Translations under genes and position numbers: made by a program | NCBI RefSeq assembly: GCF_001270265.1 | Contig: NZ_LGAP01000023.1 | Span: 45,898-109,897 of the forward strand | Reading direction: 5' to 3' | DNA: 64,000 bases | Source of the DNA: Ensifer adhaerens | GTDB taxonomy: Bacteria > Pseudomonadota > Alphaproteobacteria > Rhizobiales > Rhizobiaceae | In this document: one piece after another, positions 35,945 through 46,199 of the stretch | Layout: every line of letters begins with the position of its first letter | How positions within the stretch are numbered: position 1 is the stretch's first letter | Notes under the pieces: generated by a model | Database searches by the model: none | What the model saw: the letters and a program-made list of their open reading frames with translations, nothing else | What the model was told of the DNA's origin: nothing

Positions 35945-36796
35945 ATGAGCGGGACCACCGCCACCCATCTGCCGAACATGAGCCTGCCGCGCCGCGCCTG
36001 GGAAATCCGCCGCAAGGCGGTGCGGATGGGCGAAGTTCAGGGACAAGGCTATGTCGGCCAGGCGCTCGGCGTCGCCGACGTCCTCGCCGTTTCCTATTTC
36101 CACGCGCTGAACTATCGCGCTGAAGACCCGGAATGGGAGGGCCGCGACCGGTTCCTGCTGTCCATCGGCCATTATGCCATTGCGCTCTATTCCGCCCTGA
36201 TCGAGGCAGGCATCCTGCCCGAGCAGGAACTGGAAACATACGGCGCCGATGACAGCCGTCTGCCGATGTCCGGCATGGCCGCCTATACGCCCGGCATGGA
36301 GATTACCGGCGGCTCCCTCGGCCAGGGCCTCGGCATCGCCGTCGGCATGGCGCTCGGTCTCAAGGCGAAGAAGAACCCGGCATTCGTCTACAATCTCATG
36401 TCGGACGGCGAGCTTGGGGAGGGCTCGACCTGGGAAGCAGCGATGTCCGCCGCCCACCACAAGCTTTCCAACCTCATCTGCGTCGTCGATTTTAACGATC
36501 AGCAAGCCGACGGCAAATCGACCCAGATGCTGAGCGCCGAGCCCCTCTGCGACAAATGGGCCGCCTTCGGCTGGCATACGCAGCGGGTCGACGGCAACGA
36601 CATCGACGCGCTCGTCGCCGCGTTCGATGCCGCCCGCAATCTCGATGAGGCCAAGCCACGCGTCATCATCTGCGACACGCTGATGTGCAAGGGCGTTCCC
36701 TTCCTCGAAGCCCGCGAGATCACCCATTTCGTCCGCGTGGAAGCCGATGAATGGCAGGAGGCGCTTGCCGTGCTCGACGCCAACCGCCCGGCCTGA
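35945..36796 (+). CDS. Transketolase N-terminal subunit (TPP-binding half)
   Basis: A 283-aa split transketolase alpha subunit. It has ITGGSLGQGLGIAVGMALG and the TPP/Mg motif MSDGELGEGSTWEAAMSAAH...VVDFNDQQADG about 150-190, and the catalytic-loop His in LLSIGHYAIALYSALIEAG. The ATG at 35945 follows AAGGAGAAGAACCG; the longer frame lacks conservation. It pairs with the next gene to make one active transketolase. Split transketolases next to dedicated kinases are known for apulose-4-phosphate and similar unusual ketoses. Confidence 0.93.
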   Translation: MSGTTATHLPNMSLPRRAWEIRRKAVRMGEVQGQGYVGQALGVADVLAVSYFHALNYRAEDPEWEGRDRFLLSIGHYAIALYSALIEAGILPEQELETYGADDSRLPMSGMAAYTPGMEITGGSLGQGLGIAVGMALGLKAKKNPAFVYNLMSDGELGEGSTWEAAMSAAHHKLSNLICVVDFNDQQADGKSTQMLSAEPLCDKWAAFGWHTQRVDGNDIDALVAAFDAARNLDEAKPRVIICDTLMCKGVPFLEAREITHFVRVEADEWQEALAVLDANRPA

Positions 36797-36807
36797 AGGA
36801 ACAGACA

Positions 36808-37851
36808 ATGACCGCGAAAAGAAACTACGATCCGCACCGCAAGTGGGAACCGCGCAGCCTCAAGCCAGGCGAAGGCGGCAAGACCTCGGCAATGATCGCC
36901 TCGCTGGCAGCCGAGGGTTATGACACGGTATCGGCACCTTTCGGCCATGCGCTGGTCGAGCAGGCGCGCAGCAACGACCGTATCGTCGGCCTGACCGCGG
37001 ATCTCGCGAAATACACCGACCTCCACGTCTTCGCCGAGGCCCTCCCCGAGCGCTTCTACCAGATGGGCATGGCCGAGCAGGTGATGATCTCGGCCGCTGC
37101 CGGGATGGCGCGCGAGGGCTTCATTCCCTTCGCCACGACCTATGCCGTCTTTGCCTCGCGCCGCGCCTACGACTTCATCGCCATGGCGATCGCCGAGGAA
37201 AATCTGCCGGTCAAGATCGTCTGCGCTCTACCGGGGCTGACGACCGGCTATGGCCCGAGCCATCAGGCGACGGAGGACCTCGCGATCTTCCGCGGCCTTC
37301 CGAACTTGACGATCGTCGATCCTTGCGACGCGATCGACGTCACTGAGGCCGTGCCCGCAATCATCGCGCATGACGGCCCCGTCTACATGCGTCTCCTGCG
37401 CGGCAAGGTGCCATCTGTGATCCGCAAGCATTGCCCGGACTACAAGTTCGAACTCGGCAAGGCCAAGCTGTTGCGGGACGGCAAGGATGCGCTGGTGATC
37501 GCATCCGGTTTCATGACCATGCGTGCCCTGGATGCGGCCGTGGAACTCGAGAAGGACGGCGTCTCGGTCGCCGTACTCCACTGCCCGACGATCAAGCCGC
37601 TCGATGCGGGGACGATTCTTGCCGAAGCCGGAAAGGGCAACCGCCTCGTCGTCACGGCGGAGAACCACACCCGCGTCGGCGGCCTCGGCGAGGCGGTGGC
37701 ATCAACGCTGCTCACCAACGGCGTGACACCGGCGTTCCGAATGATCGGCCTGCCCGACCAGTTCCTCGATGCCGGCGCGCTGCCGACGCTGCACGACCGC
37801 TACGGCATCTCCACCGCCGCGATGATCTCTCAGATCCGCGGCTGGCTCTGA
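36808..37851 (+). CDS. Transketolase C-terminal subunit
   Basis: A 347-aa beta subunit with the pyrimidine-binding domain, including the catalytic Glu in MGMAEQVMISAAAGMA, FATTYAVFASRRAYDFI, and GLTTGYGPSHQATEDLAI with the phosphate-binding His. The C-terminal domain has VVTAENHTRVGGLGEAVAS and GLPDQF. The ATG at 36808 follows AAGGAACAGACA, 11 bases from the alpha-subunit stop. Together they transfer a two-carbon unit from a ketose phosphate. Confidence 0.93.
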   Translation: MTAKRNYDPHRKWEPRSLKPGEGGKTSAMIASLAAEGYDTVSAPFGHALVEQARSNDRIVGLTADLAKYTDLHVFAEALPERFYQMGMAEQVMISAAAGMAREGFIPFATTYAVFASRRAYDFIAMAIAEENLPVKIVCALPGLTTGYGPSHQATEDLAIFRGLPNLTIVDPCDAIDVTEAVPAIIAHDGPVYMRLLRGKVPSVIRKHCPDYKFELGKAKLLRDGKDALVIASGFMTMRALDAAVELEKDGVSVAVLHCPTIKPLDAGTILAEAGKGNRLVVTAENHTRVGGLGEAVASTLLTNGVTPAFRMIGLPDQFLDAGALPTLHDRYGISTAAMISQIRGWL

Positions 37852-37922
37852 CCCGGTCAACGAACCTCAATTCAATCCGTCCTCGCCCAAGGCGACGGAC
37901 ATCCAGACAAAAGGAGAATTCA

Positions 37923-38681
37923 ATGGCAACCACTCTGCTTGAGGGCAAATTCGCAGTCGTCACCGGCGCCGCATCGAAGCGCGGCCTCGGCAAGGCCACA
38001 GCTAAGCTCTTTGCCGAACACGGCGCTACCGTCGCAATCCTTGACCTCGACGAAGTCACCGCCAAGGAAGCCGCAGCCGATCTCGGCCCGCAGCATATCG
38101 GTATGGCCTGCGACGTCACCAACCTCGGAGGCGTCAAGACGGTCGTCGACGCCCTCATCGTCAAGTGGGGCCAGATCGACATCCTGATCAACAATGCCGG
38201 CATTACCCAGCCGCTGAAGATCATGGACATCGCGCCGAAGAACTACGACGCCGTTCTCGACGTCAACCTTCGCGGCACGCTCTACTGCAGCCAGGCGGTG
38301 ATCCCGCATATGCGCGGCCGCAAGACCGGCAAGATCGTCAACCTCTCCTCCGTCTCGGCCCAACGGGGCGGCGGCATCTTCGGCGGCCCGCACTATTCCG
38401 CGGCAAAGGCCGGTGTTCTTGGCCTCACCAAGGCCATGGCTCGCGAGCTCGCGCCCGATAATATTCGCGTCAACGCCATCTGCCCGGGCTTCATCGCAAC
38501 CGACATCACCGGCGGCATGCTGACGCCGGACAAGCTGGAGGAGATCAAGGCCGGCATCCCGATGGGCCGTGCGGGCACGGCGGATGACGTCGCGGGTTGC
38601 GCACTGTTCCTCGCCTCCGACCTGTCGGCCTACGTCACCGGCTCCGAAGTCGATGTCAACGGCGGTTCACTGATCCATTGA
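37923..38681 (+). CDS. SDR family oxidoreductase (FabG/polyol dehydrogenase-like)
   Basis: A 252-aa classical SDR: TGAASKRGLGKATAKLF (cofactor loop slightly longer than usual), NNAGITQP, catalytic Ser in NLSSVSAQRGGG, YSAAK, and NAICPGFIATD. The ATG at 37923 follows AAAGGAGAATTCA. Its place between split transketolase and kinase genes suggests that it oxidises a polyol or sugar to the ketose that DhaKL phosphorylates. The substrate is inferred, not proven. Confidence 0.92.
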   Translation: MATTLLEGKFAVVTGAASKRGLGKATAKLFAEHGATVAILDLDEVTAKEAAADLGPQHIGMACDVTNLGGVKTVVDALIVKWGQIDILINNAGITQPLKIMDIAPKNYDAVLDVNLRGTLYCSQAVIPHMRGRKTGKIVNLSSVSAQRGGGIFGGPHYSAAKAGVLGLTKAMARELAPDNIRVNAICPGFIATDITGGMLTPDKLEEIKAGIPMGRAGTADDVAGCALFLASDLSAYVTGSEVDVNGGSLIH

Positions 38682-38686
38682 TCCCC

Positions 38687-38713
38687 ACGTGGCGCCCACA
38701 GCGGGCGCCACGT
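38687..38713. other. Intercistronic hairpin between SDR and isomerase genes
   Basis: A perfect 11-bp stem (ACGTGGCGCCC at 38687-38697 and its complement at 38703-38713) with a 5-base loop starts six bases after the SDR stop. No T-run follows, and the next gene's ribosome site (CAGGAG) lies nine bases beyond. It probably sets mRNA stability or partial termination within the operon. Confidence 0.65.
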
Positions 38714-38732
38714 TCCCCTGCAGGAGAATGAA

Positions 38733-39551
38733 ATGAAACTCGGATTGGGTAGCTACGCGTTCCGCTGGTCGATCGGCATCAAGGAGCTGCAACCCTCCAG
38801 CCCCATGACGGCAATGGAGGTTCTGGAGATCGCACATTCGCACGGTCTGAAACTGGTCCAATATGCCGACAATCTTCCGCTCGACCGCCTGACGCCCGAC
38901 GAACATCTTGCGCTGAAGGCCCGCGCCGATAGCTACGGCATGGCGCTGGAACTCGGCACCCAGTCCTTCGACGCGGCCGAGCTCGCGCGCTATATCCCGA
39001 TCGGCGAGCGCATCGGTTCGAAGATCCTGCGCGTGGCGCTCGACGCGGAAGATGCGCTGATTCCGGTATCGGAACTCGCCGCCCAGATTCGCGAACTGCT
39101 GCCTGACGGCAAGAAGGCAGGTCTTCGATTTGCAATCGAGAACCACTTCAACTACCCCTCGCCTCGTATGGTCGAACTGCTCGACGCGGTGGCTGACGAT
39201 GCTCTCGGTGTCTGCCTCGATGTCGCAAATTCCATCTGCGCCGGCGAGTGGCCTATGGCGACGGTGAAAATGCTGGCCCCCTATGCCATCAACCTGCATC
39301 TCAAGGATTACCAGATCACGCCAGACCCCTATGGCGTTGGTTTCCGCATCCACGGTACGCCACTCGGCGATGGCCGCGCGGAGATTCCTGAAATCCTCGA
39401 TTGCCTCAGCCATTGCCCCGACAGCATGAGCTGCATCCTCGAACACTGGCTGTCTCAGACGTCGGATATGGAAGCGACGCGCCGTACCGAGCATGAATGG
39501 CTCGGCCGCACCGTTGCGGCCGCCAAACGGCTTGTTCCAGGCAGTCATTGA
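38733..39551 (+). CDS. Sugar phosphate isomerase/epimerase family protein (TIM barrel)
   Basis: A 272-aa AP-endonuclease-2-fold protein (xylose-isomerase-like TIM barrel). Candidate metal ligands are Glu in FAIENHFN, Asp in VCLDVANS, His in LHLKDYQI and Glu in ILEHWLSQ. It begins MKLGLGSYAFRWSIG after CAGGAGAATGAA. Such enzymes isomerise ketoses or epimerise keto-sugars, or dehydrate inososes. In this operon it likely makes the ketose that is phosphorylated by the following kinase. Confidence 0.88.
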   Translation: MKLGLGSYAFRWSIGIKELQPSSPMTAMEVLEIAHSHGLKLVQYADNLPLDRLTPDEHLALKARADSYGMALELGTQSFDAAELARYIPIGERIGSKILRVALDAEDALIPVSELAAQIRELLPDGKKAGLRFAIENHFNYPSPRMVELLDAVADDALGVCLDVANSICAGEWPMATVKMLAPYAINLHLKDYQITPDPYGVGFRIHGTPLGDGRAEIPEILDCLSHCPDSMSCILEHWLSQTSDMEATRRTEHEWLGRTVAAAKRLVPGSH

Positions 39552-39589
39552 ACATCGCGCAACTTGATAGGATCCCGAGCGAGACAACC

Positions 39590-41344
39590 ATGACCCAGAA
39601 GACCAAGAAGCTGATAAACGCGCCCGAGGACATTATCCCGGAATTCATCGAGGGCTTCGTCGGCGCCCATGCCGACCTGCTGGTGGTGGAAGGGCCCACC
39701 GGTCGTGCGGTCGTTGCGCGGCATGGTCCGCGCGACGGCAAGGTCGGTATCGTCATCGGCGGCGGATCAGGCCACGAGCCAGCCTTTGCCGGCTATGTCG
39801 GCCGGGGCCTAGCCGATGCGGCAGCGGTCGGCAATGTCTTCGCCTCTCCCTCCCCCGAACATATCCTCGATGCTGGACGCGCCGCCGATGGTAGCGCCGG
39901 CGTGCTGTTCCTCTACGGAAATTATACCGGCGACGTGCTGAACTTCAGCATGGCCGCCGAGGAACTTCAGGCTGAAGGCACGCCGGTGAAACATTTCGCC
40001 GTCACCGATGATATTGCCTCCGCTCCCTATGATCGGCGCAACGAACGGCGCGGCGTGGCCGGCGATTTCTTCGTCTTCAAATGTGCAGGTGCTGCCGCCG
40101 ACCTCGGTGAGGATCTTGACAGCGTTCATGCCGCCGCCGCGCTTGCCAACGACAATTGCCGCTCGATGGGTGTCGCGCTCGGCGCCTGCTCGCTGCCGCA
40201 GACCGGCGCGCCGAATTTCGAGATCGGTCCAGAGGACATGGAAATCGGCATGGGTATCCATGGCGAGCCAGGCATGCGCCGCGACAAGCTGGCGACCGCC
40301 GATACTGTGACCGACCTGTTGATGGAGCCTATCCTCACGGAGCTCAACCTCGGTAAGAGCGACCGGGTAGCTGCGCTGGTCAACGGCCTCGGTGCGACGA
40401 CCCAGCTCGAACTTTTCGTCATATATCGCCGCGTCCGACAGATCCTTGGCGCCAGGGGCATCGAGATCCATGCCAACTGGGTCGGCGAATTCGCGACCTC
40501 GCTCGAAATGGCCGGTGCCTCAGTCACCTTGCTCAAGCTCGACGACCGTCTCGGCCGCCTGCTCGACCATCCCTGCCGCACGCCCGCGCTGATCGTTGGC
40601 CAGGCCGAGATCGCAGCGCCCACGACCCAGCGATCGGAACGCAAGGTGCAGGCTGCCAGGAAGGAGATCGTCATCGACCGAGCGAGCCTCGCGACATCCG
40701 GCAAGGTAACGCCAGAAACGTTCGTCGGCATGATGCAGGCCGTCGCCGACACGATCCGCATCGAGAAGGATCACCTCTCCCAGCTCGACGGCGTTCTAGG
40801 TGACGGCGACCACGGCATCACCATGGATATCGGCTGGACCGCCGTCCGCCAAAAACTCGAAGCCCGTCCCGATGAGGAGGTGATCGCCGCGACCTGCGAG
40901 CGGATGGCGCACGCGTTTCTCACCGCCGTAGGTGCCTCCTCCGGCCCGCTCTACGCCAGCGCCTTGCGCGGCGCAGGCAGTGCGGTGGCCGACCGGCTTA
41001 ACTTGGACGGCGCGGCGATGGCCGCTTGGATCAAAGGTATGAGCGATGGCATCCTCGCCCGCGGCGGCGCCAAGCTTGGCGACAAGACGATGATCGACGC
41101 CTGGCTACCTGCGGCCGAAGCGGCCGTCAAAGCCGCCCGATCGGGTGGAGACGAGCTGGCGGTGCTGACTGCAGCGCGTGATGCGGCCAAGGCCGGTGCG
41201 GAACATACTGCGACCCTCGAAAGCAAGCGTGGCCGTTCAGCCAAACTCGGCACACGCTCAGTCGGTCACATCGACCCGGGAGCGCTGTCAGCCTACATGA
41301 TCATTCGCGCCATGACCGATGCGTTTCGGGAAGCTCTTGTGTGA
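39590..41344 (+). CDS. Dihydroxyacetone-kinase-type DhaK-DhaL fusion kinase
   Basis: A 584-aa ATP-dependent kinase. DhaK (about 1-330) carries GGGSGHEP (57-64), the SASPSPEHIL-like segment FASPSPEHILDAGRAAD, and GMGIHGEPGMRRD with the His that binds the ketose covalently. DhaL (about 375-584) carries GDGDHGITMDIG with the Mg-ATP Asp residues and GASSGPLYASAL. Fused forms use ATP directly rather than the PTS. Besides dihydroxyacetone, members phosphorylate erythrulose and related ketoses. The ATG at 39590 follows GAGCGAGACAACC. It is last gene of the TRAP/transketolase operon and its product would feed the split transketolase. Confidence 0.93.
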   Translation: MTQKTKKLINAPEDIIPEFIEGFVGAHADLLVVEGPTGRAVVARHGPRDGKVGIVIGGGSGHEPAFAGYVGRGLADAAAVGNVFASPSPEHILDAGRAADGSAGVLFLYGNYTGDVLNFSMAAEELQAEGTPVKHFAVTDDIASAPYDRRNERRGVAGDFFVFKCAGAAADLGEDLDSVHAAAALANDNCRSMGVALGACSLPQTGAPNFEIGPEDMEIGMGIHGEPGMRRDKLATADTVTDLLMEPILTELNLGKSDRVAALVNGLGATTQLELFVIYRRVRQILGARGIEIHANWVGEFATSLEMAGASVTLLKLDDRLGRLLDHPCRTPALIVGQAEIAAPTTQRSERKVQAARKEIVIDRASLATSGKVTPETFVGMMQAVADTIRIEKDHLSQLDGVLGDGDHGITMDIGWTAVRQKLEARPDEEVIAATCERMAHAFLTAVGASSGPLYASALRGAGSAVADRLNLDGAAMAAWIKGMSDGILARGGAKLGDKTMIDAWLPAAEAAVKAARSGGDELAVLTAARDAAKAGAEHTATLESKRGRSAKLGTRSVGHIDPGALSAYMIIRAMTDAFREALV

Positions 41345-41817
41345 AAGTGTCAAATCACCAACGTCGACAGTGCCCGTTGATGTGTACATTAATGCAACCA
41401 GAAGATCGAGCTGACCGTGACGACCGCGATGGGCTGTCCTCAGCCATTGGGCACGCAGCAGAGTGGGGAGTTACAGCTTGCTCGTCATGGTGATCCTGAC
41501 CCAAGGACGGCGCAGATCGACAATTTCCGACAGCCCATGATGATGATTATGCCGGCTGGCTCTTTTGTCGCGGAAGTCCCTCGTAACTCCTCGCGCAGAT
41601 GCTGCGTGTTGGCTGGCATTCAAGCGCGCAAGTCGCAGTTCGGCATGAACACACAAAACACGAACAGCCACGGCCTTTATCCAATGATCGAGCACCTTGT
41701 GTTCGAGGCGTTTCAGAGCCGCATGCCGCCTGTTTTGAAATGAGGCGATTTCGACGGCCGAATTGTAATGCGGCGGCCGCAGATGCGACCGCCGCTTTCC
41801 GGGCGGGAGCCCGGCGT
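41345..41817. other. Region between convergent operons without a clear gene
   Basis: Short frames exist on both strands (41417-41743 plus, 41471-41695 minus) without ribosome sites or a family I recognise. GC-rich inverted repeats lie at about 41771-41816: GCGGCGGcCGC/GCGaCCGCCGC, then CCGGGC/GCCCGG. They probably contribute to termination of the kinase operon or of the opposing moc-like operon. Confidence 0.5.
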
Positions 41818-41844
41818 AAGGACAGGTGGAGGTCTGTCCTTTTT
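41818..41844 (+). terminator. Rho-independent terminator
   Basis: AAGGACAG (41818-41825) pairs with CTGTCCTT (41834-41841) and a TTTTT run overlaps the 3' arm. It is oriented for plus-strand transcripts, so it likely ends read-through from the TRAP/DhaKL operon just before the convergent formaldehyde dehydrogenase gene. Confidence 0.75.
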
Positions 41845-41877
41845 ACGCAACATAATCACGACTGAGACGTCATCTCG

Positions 41878-43005
<1,128 letters not shown>

Positions 43006-43022
43006 GGAAAATTCTCCGATAT

Positions 43023-43871
43023 TTAAGTGGGACGATGTTCTGTAGACAGCTTGGACCACAAGTCGCGCGCATATTGCTTCAGCGCCAGCGATTCTGCCCA
43101 ACGGTCGGTGGTGTCTTCCCCGAAGCGGTCGGTTATCGCGTAGGGCTTGGGGCCGAGTTCGCAAACGAAGGCGAGGTTGTCATTCGCCCCCGCCCGCCTT
43201 TGCCAACTGCGAAAACCAAACTCCCACCAACCGAGGAAAAGATCGACCCAGGGCCGGTGGTGCGGATAGGCGATCTCTATTTGAACCTGCTCTCGCGACG
43301 CTACTCTTCCGTGGAACGCCCAGGAGCAATCGAGAATTCTTTCGATCAGCCGGTGATCTTCATCGGAGATAGGCCAGGCAAATTCGCGCCCGACGAGGAA
43401 ATGGGACAGATCTCCCAAAAGCCTCAGATCCGGGAGCCGATCAAGGAGATCCAGGGTGAAGAAAAGGTCGGCGGTCATCCGATCGCGATGCGTCTCGATC
43501 AAGACCGGTATCTTCGCGTCCTCTCCCAACCGTCGCCAGCCTTCGAGCAGCGGCAGGCAGTCTTCAATTCGACGGGGACGAACGTCCGGTTGCAGGCAGA
43601 TGTGATGAACGCCGAACTCGGCGGCATTCTCGAGAACGGGTTTCAGATCGTCGATCGTCTTCGGAAAACATTGGCCTTCGGCCTGAAGGCCGGATTGGCC
43701 AAGCAAGGCGTGGAGCCGTTGCACATAGGCTCGATCATGCCAATGTGCGCTGACCCCATCGAAACCTGCTCGAGCGATCCGCTCCACATTCTCCTCGATG
43801 GTGAATTCCGGGCGCCTGCTGCTGCGCAGTTCCATCGCCCAAAGAGATTGAAACACCAAAAGTGATTGCAT
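43023..43871 (-). CDS. TIM-barrel sugar isomerase/inosose-dehydratase-like protein (MocC/IolE type)
   Basis: A 282-aa AP-endonuclease-2-fold protein. Probable metal ligands are Glu in VLIETHRDRMTAD, Asp/His in LLGDLSHFLVGREF and His in GRVASREQ-region neighbours. It starts MQSLLVFQSLWAMELRSS after GGGGAGGGGCA. In rhizopine (3-O-methyl-scyllo-inosamine) clusters, MocC is a protein of this kind and IolE a related dehydratase. Given the other moc-like genes in the same operon I infer a role on the demethylated cyclitol or sugar. I cannot tell isomerase from dehydratase by sequence. Confidence 0.8.
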   Translation of the reverse strand: MQSLLVFQSLWAMELRSSRRPEFTIEENVERIARAGFDGVSAHWHDRAYVQRLHALLGQSGLQAEGQCFPKTIDDLKPVLENAAEFGVHHICLQPDVRPRRIEDCLPLLEGWRRLGEDAKIPVLIETHRDRMTADLFFTLDLLDRLPDLRLLGDLSHFLVGREFAWPISDEDHRLIERILDCSWAFHGRVASREQVQIEIAYPHHRPWVDLFLGWWEFGFRSWQRRAGANDNLAFVCELGPKPYAITDRFGEDTTDRWAESLALKQYARDLWSKLSTEHRPT

Positions 43872-43909
43872 TGCCCCTCCCCAAATTCTGAAACGCGATC
43901 CCGGCTTGG

Positions 43910-45115
43910 TCAGGCGGCTCGCGCGCTTTTCAAAAGCGTCTTCAGATTGACATCGGGGTCGCCCAACGCCGCCGCATCGACGTCGACGCCGGCGGCGATC
44001 AACATCTCGGCGAGCTTGATATCCTTGGCAATCGCGTTGCCGACGCCCAGTCCTGCCGCAGCGACGAGCCGGCCGCCGTCGAGATAGAATTCGAGCTCGC
44101 CATCTGCCAGGCAGCGCACCACGGACTGATGAGCCGGCTGCGGCAACCCTGCAACCTGCAGGCCCAAATCGTACTGATCGGACCAGAACCAGGGAAGAGC
44201 CACAAACGCGTCGTTGCCGCCTGCCATATTGCGGGCCGCAGTTTCGGCCTGGCTGCGCGCATTCCGCCAACTTTCGAAACGGATATGACCGCCGCACGAC
44301 AGGGAAATCGCCGCGCAGTCTCCGGCTGCGAATATGTCCGGATTGCTGGTGCGAAGAAAATGGTCCACCAGGACCCCATTGCCCGTGGCAAGACCTGCCG
44401 CTTCGGCGAGTGCCATGTCCGGTTGGACACCGATCGCTGCGACGACCAAGTCGGCAAGGACCAGACCGCTGTCTGCAAGATAAACGGCGTCATCGGTAAT
44501 TTCGGCAATGCCTCGGCCAAGATAAAACTGCACGCCCTCGTCCACGTGTCTGGCATGGAGCCTTGCGGCAAAACGTGGCGGAACAGCGCGGCCGAGCGGC
44601 GTCGGCGCCGCTTCAATGATGTTTACGGCAACGCGCTTGCTGCGGAGGACGGCCGCGAGTTCCATCCCGATCAGACCGCCGCCCACAATCGCAACGCTTT
44701 TGCCGGCTTCCGCGTGTGAGAAGATTGCAGCCGCATCCGCATAGGTGCGGAAGGCAAGCGCGTGTTCTGCACCGCGGCAGGTCAGCCGTCTCGTGCGCGC
44801 GCCCGCCGCCAGAAGCAGTTTTTCATAGGTGAGCACCCGCCCGTCGGTTAGGGTCACGGTCCGACTCTCCGTCTCGAGCCGCGATGCCGACACGCCCTGA
44901 AGGTAGTCGATGGCAGAAGCCTCAAGCGCTTGCGCCCCGCAGATCGGCTTCAACTGCACAGCACCGTCCACCGGCTTCGACAAGGGCGGGCGCTCATAGG
45001 GCAGATAAGGCTCCGACCCAACCAGCGTAATGGCGTCGGAAATGCCCGCTTTGCGCAACGCAAAGGCCGCGCGGGTGCCGCATTCTCCGGCCCCGATAAT
45101 GACGATACCGCCCAT
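43910..45115 (-). CDS. NAD(P)H:ferredoxin (rubredoxin) reductase, MocF-like
   Basis: A 401-aa two-dinucleotide-binding flavoprotein: FAD motif IVIIGAGECGTRAAFALRK at the N-terminus, YLPYERPPLSKP, NAD motif VAIVGGGLIGMELAAVL (about 143-160), FAD closing motif NPDIFAAGDCAAI, and a C-terminal Reductase_C domain with PWFWSDQYDLGLQVAG. This is the BphA4/rubredoxin-reductase architecture that feeds Rieske ferredoxins. In the operon the natural partner is the Rieske protein at 46200-46523, with the di-iron oxygenase as terminal component. Confidence 0.88.
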   Translation of the reverse strand: MGGIVIIGAGECGTRAAFALRKAGISDAITLVGSEPYLPYERPPLSKPVDGAVQLKPICGAQALEASAIDYLQGVSASRLETESRTVTLTDGRVLTYEKLLLAAGARTRRLTCRGAEHALAFRTYADAAAIFSHAEAGKSVAIVGGGLIGMELAAVLRSKRVAVNIIEAAPTPLGRAVPPRFAARLHARHVDEGVQFYLGRGIAEITDDAVYLADSGLVLADLVVAAIGVQPDMALAEAAGLATGNGVLVDHFLRTSNPDIFAAGDCAAISLSCGGHIRFESWRNARSQAETAARNMAGGNDAFVALPWFWSDQYDLGLQVAGLPQPAHQSVVRCLADGELEFYLDGGRLVAAAGLGVGNAIAKDIKLAEMLIAAGVDVDAAALGDPDVNLKTLLKSARAA

Positions 45116-45178
45116 GCCTAGTCTCCGTCTGAAAATGGACCGGCGCCACGTAAAACCGATGCGCCGGTCGCGGAAGGA

Positions 45179-46123
45179 TCAGTTCTGATGGGCGTATTCG
45201 GCCATGTTCTTGGGCGTAACGAGCTCGAAGGGTACCCAGACTGCCTTCTCGATGCTCTTGCCCTGAGCCAGCGCCGCGGCGGCGTCCACGGCGCTCGCCG
45301 ACTGGCCCTTGGCGTTCTGGAATACCGTCACATCGAGGTCGCCCGCAGCCATGGCCGCCAGGCCGTCCTGGGTCGCGTCGATACCGACGACGATCACGTC
45401 GTCCATCGATATGCCGGCCGCTTTCAACGCCTGTATTGCGCCGATTGCCATCTCGTCATTGTTGGCGAAGATAACGTCGATGGGGCGGCCGGCGGTGATC
45501 CAGTTCGTGGTCAGATCCATCGCATTGGTGCGTGTCCAGGCGGCGGATTGTTCATCTGCGATCGTCACGCCCTTGCAATCGCCCGCCGCCAGCGTCTCCT
45601 TCACCGACGACGTGCGATCTCGCGAAGCCTGATGCGCCAGATCCCCCATTAGGATGTAGACCTGGGCATCGCTCGCCTTTCCTTTTGCCTTCAGGAGCTC
45701 ACAGGCGGCCTCGGCACCCAATCTGCCGGAGTCGGTCTCCTTCGAGCCGACATAGGCCTGCTTTTCCGGTAGCCTGTCGACATTGTCGGGCTGGAGATTG
45801 AGATAGACGAGCGGAATGCCGGCTTTTTGCGCCGCCTCGCTGATGCCCGGAGCAGCCGACGTATCGGCCAGCGTCATGATGATCGCGTCCACACCCGACG
45901 CGATGAAATTGTCCACCTGACTGCGCTGCTTGGAAATGTCGGTCTGCGCATCTTCGATCTGAAGACTGACGCCGCTGACCTCAGAAGCTCTCGCGTCAAG
46001 CCCCTGGCGCAGCAAGGTCTGGAAGTTGTTATCGAAGCTCTGCATCGAGACGCCGATCGTCTCCGCCGACGCAGCACTTCCCATCAAGGCGGCCAGAACG
46101 GCTGCCAGGCACATGGATTTCAT
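45179..46123 (-). CDS. Sugar ABC transporter substrate-binding protein (RbsB family), MocB-like
   Basis: A 314-aa periplasmic protein with signal peptide MKSMCLAAVLAALMGSAASA and the type I binding-protein fold: GVSMQSFDNNFQTLL, NFIASGVDAIIMTLAD, FANNDEMAIGAIQALKAAG and VVGIDATQDGLAAM. These RbsB/MocB-type proteins bind sugars or inositols. No permease or ATPase accompanies it, so it would have to share an inositol/sugar transporter encoded elsewhere, as has been proposed for MocB. It is placed between the ferredoxin and ferredoxin-reductase genes. Confidence 0.9.
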   Translation of the reverse strand: MKSMCLAAVLAALMGSAASAETIGVSMQSFDNNFQTLLRQGLDARASEVSGVSLQIEDAQTDISKQRSQVDNFIASGVDAIIMTLADTSAAPGISEAAQKAGIPLVYLNLQPDNVDRLPEKQAYVGSKETDSGRLGAEAACELLKAKGKASDAQVYILMGDLAHQASRDRTSSVKETLAAGDCKGVTIADEQSAAWTRTNAMDLTTNWITAGRPIDVIFANNDEMAIGAIQALKAAGISMDDVIVVGIDATQDGLAAMAAGDLDVTVFQNAKGQSASAVDAAAALAQGKSIEKAVWVPFELVTPKNMAEYAHQN

Positions 46124-46199
46124 CTCATCCTCCCAATGGGTGCCGGATCACCCGATCGCATTCCGGAGGCCCCACGGGCCTGTTCGGTAGCGGGTTCCT

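Noticed and set aside
41417..41865. Short frames between the kinase and formaldehyde dehydrogenase genes
   Set aside because: None has a ribosome site or conserved motif, and they overlap GC-rich hairpins and a terminator.
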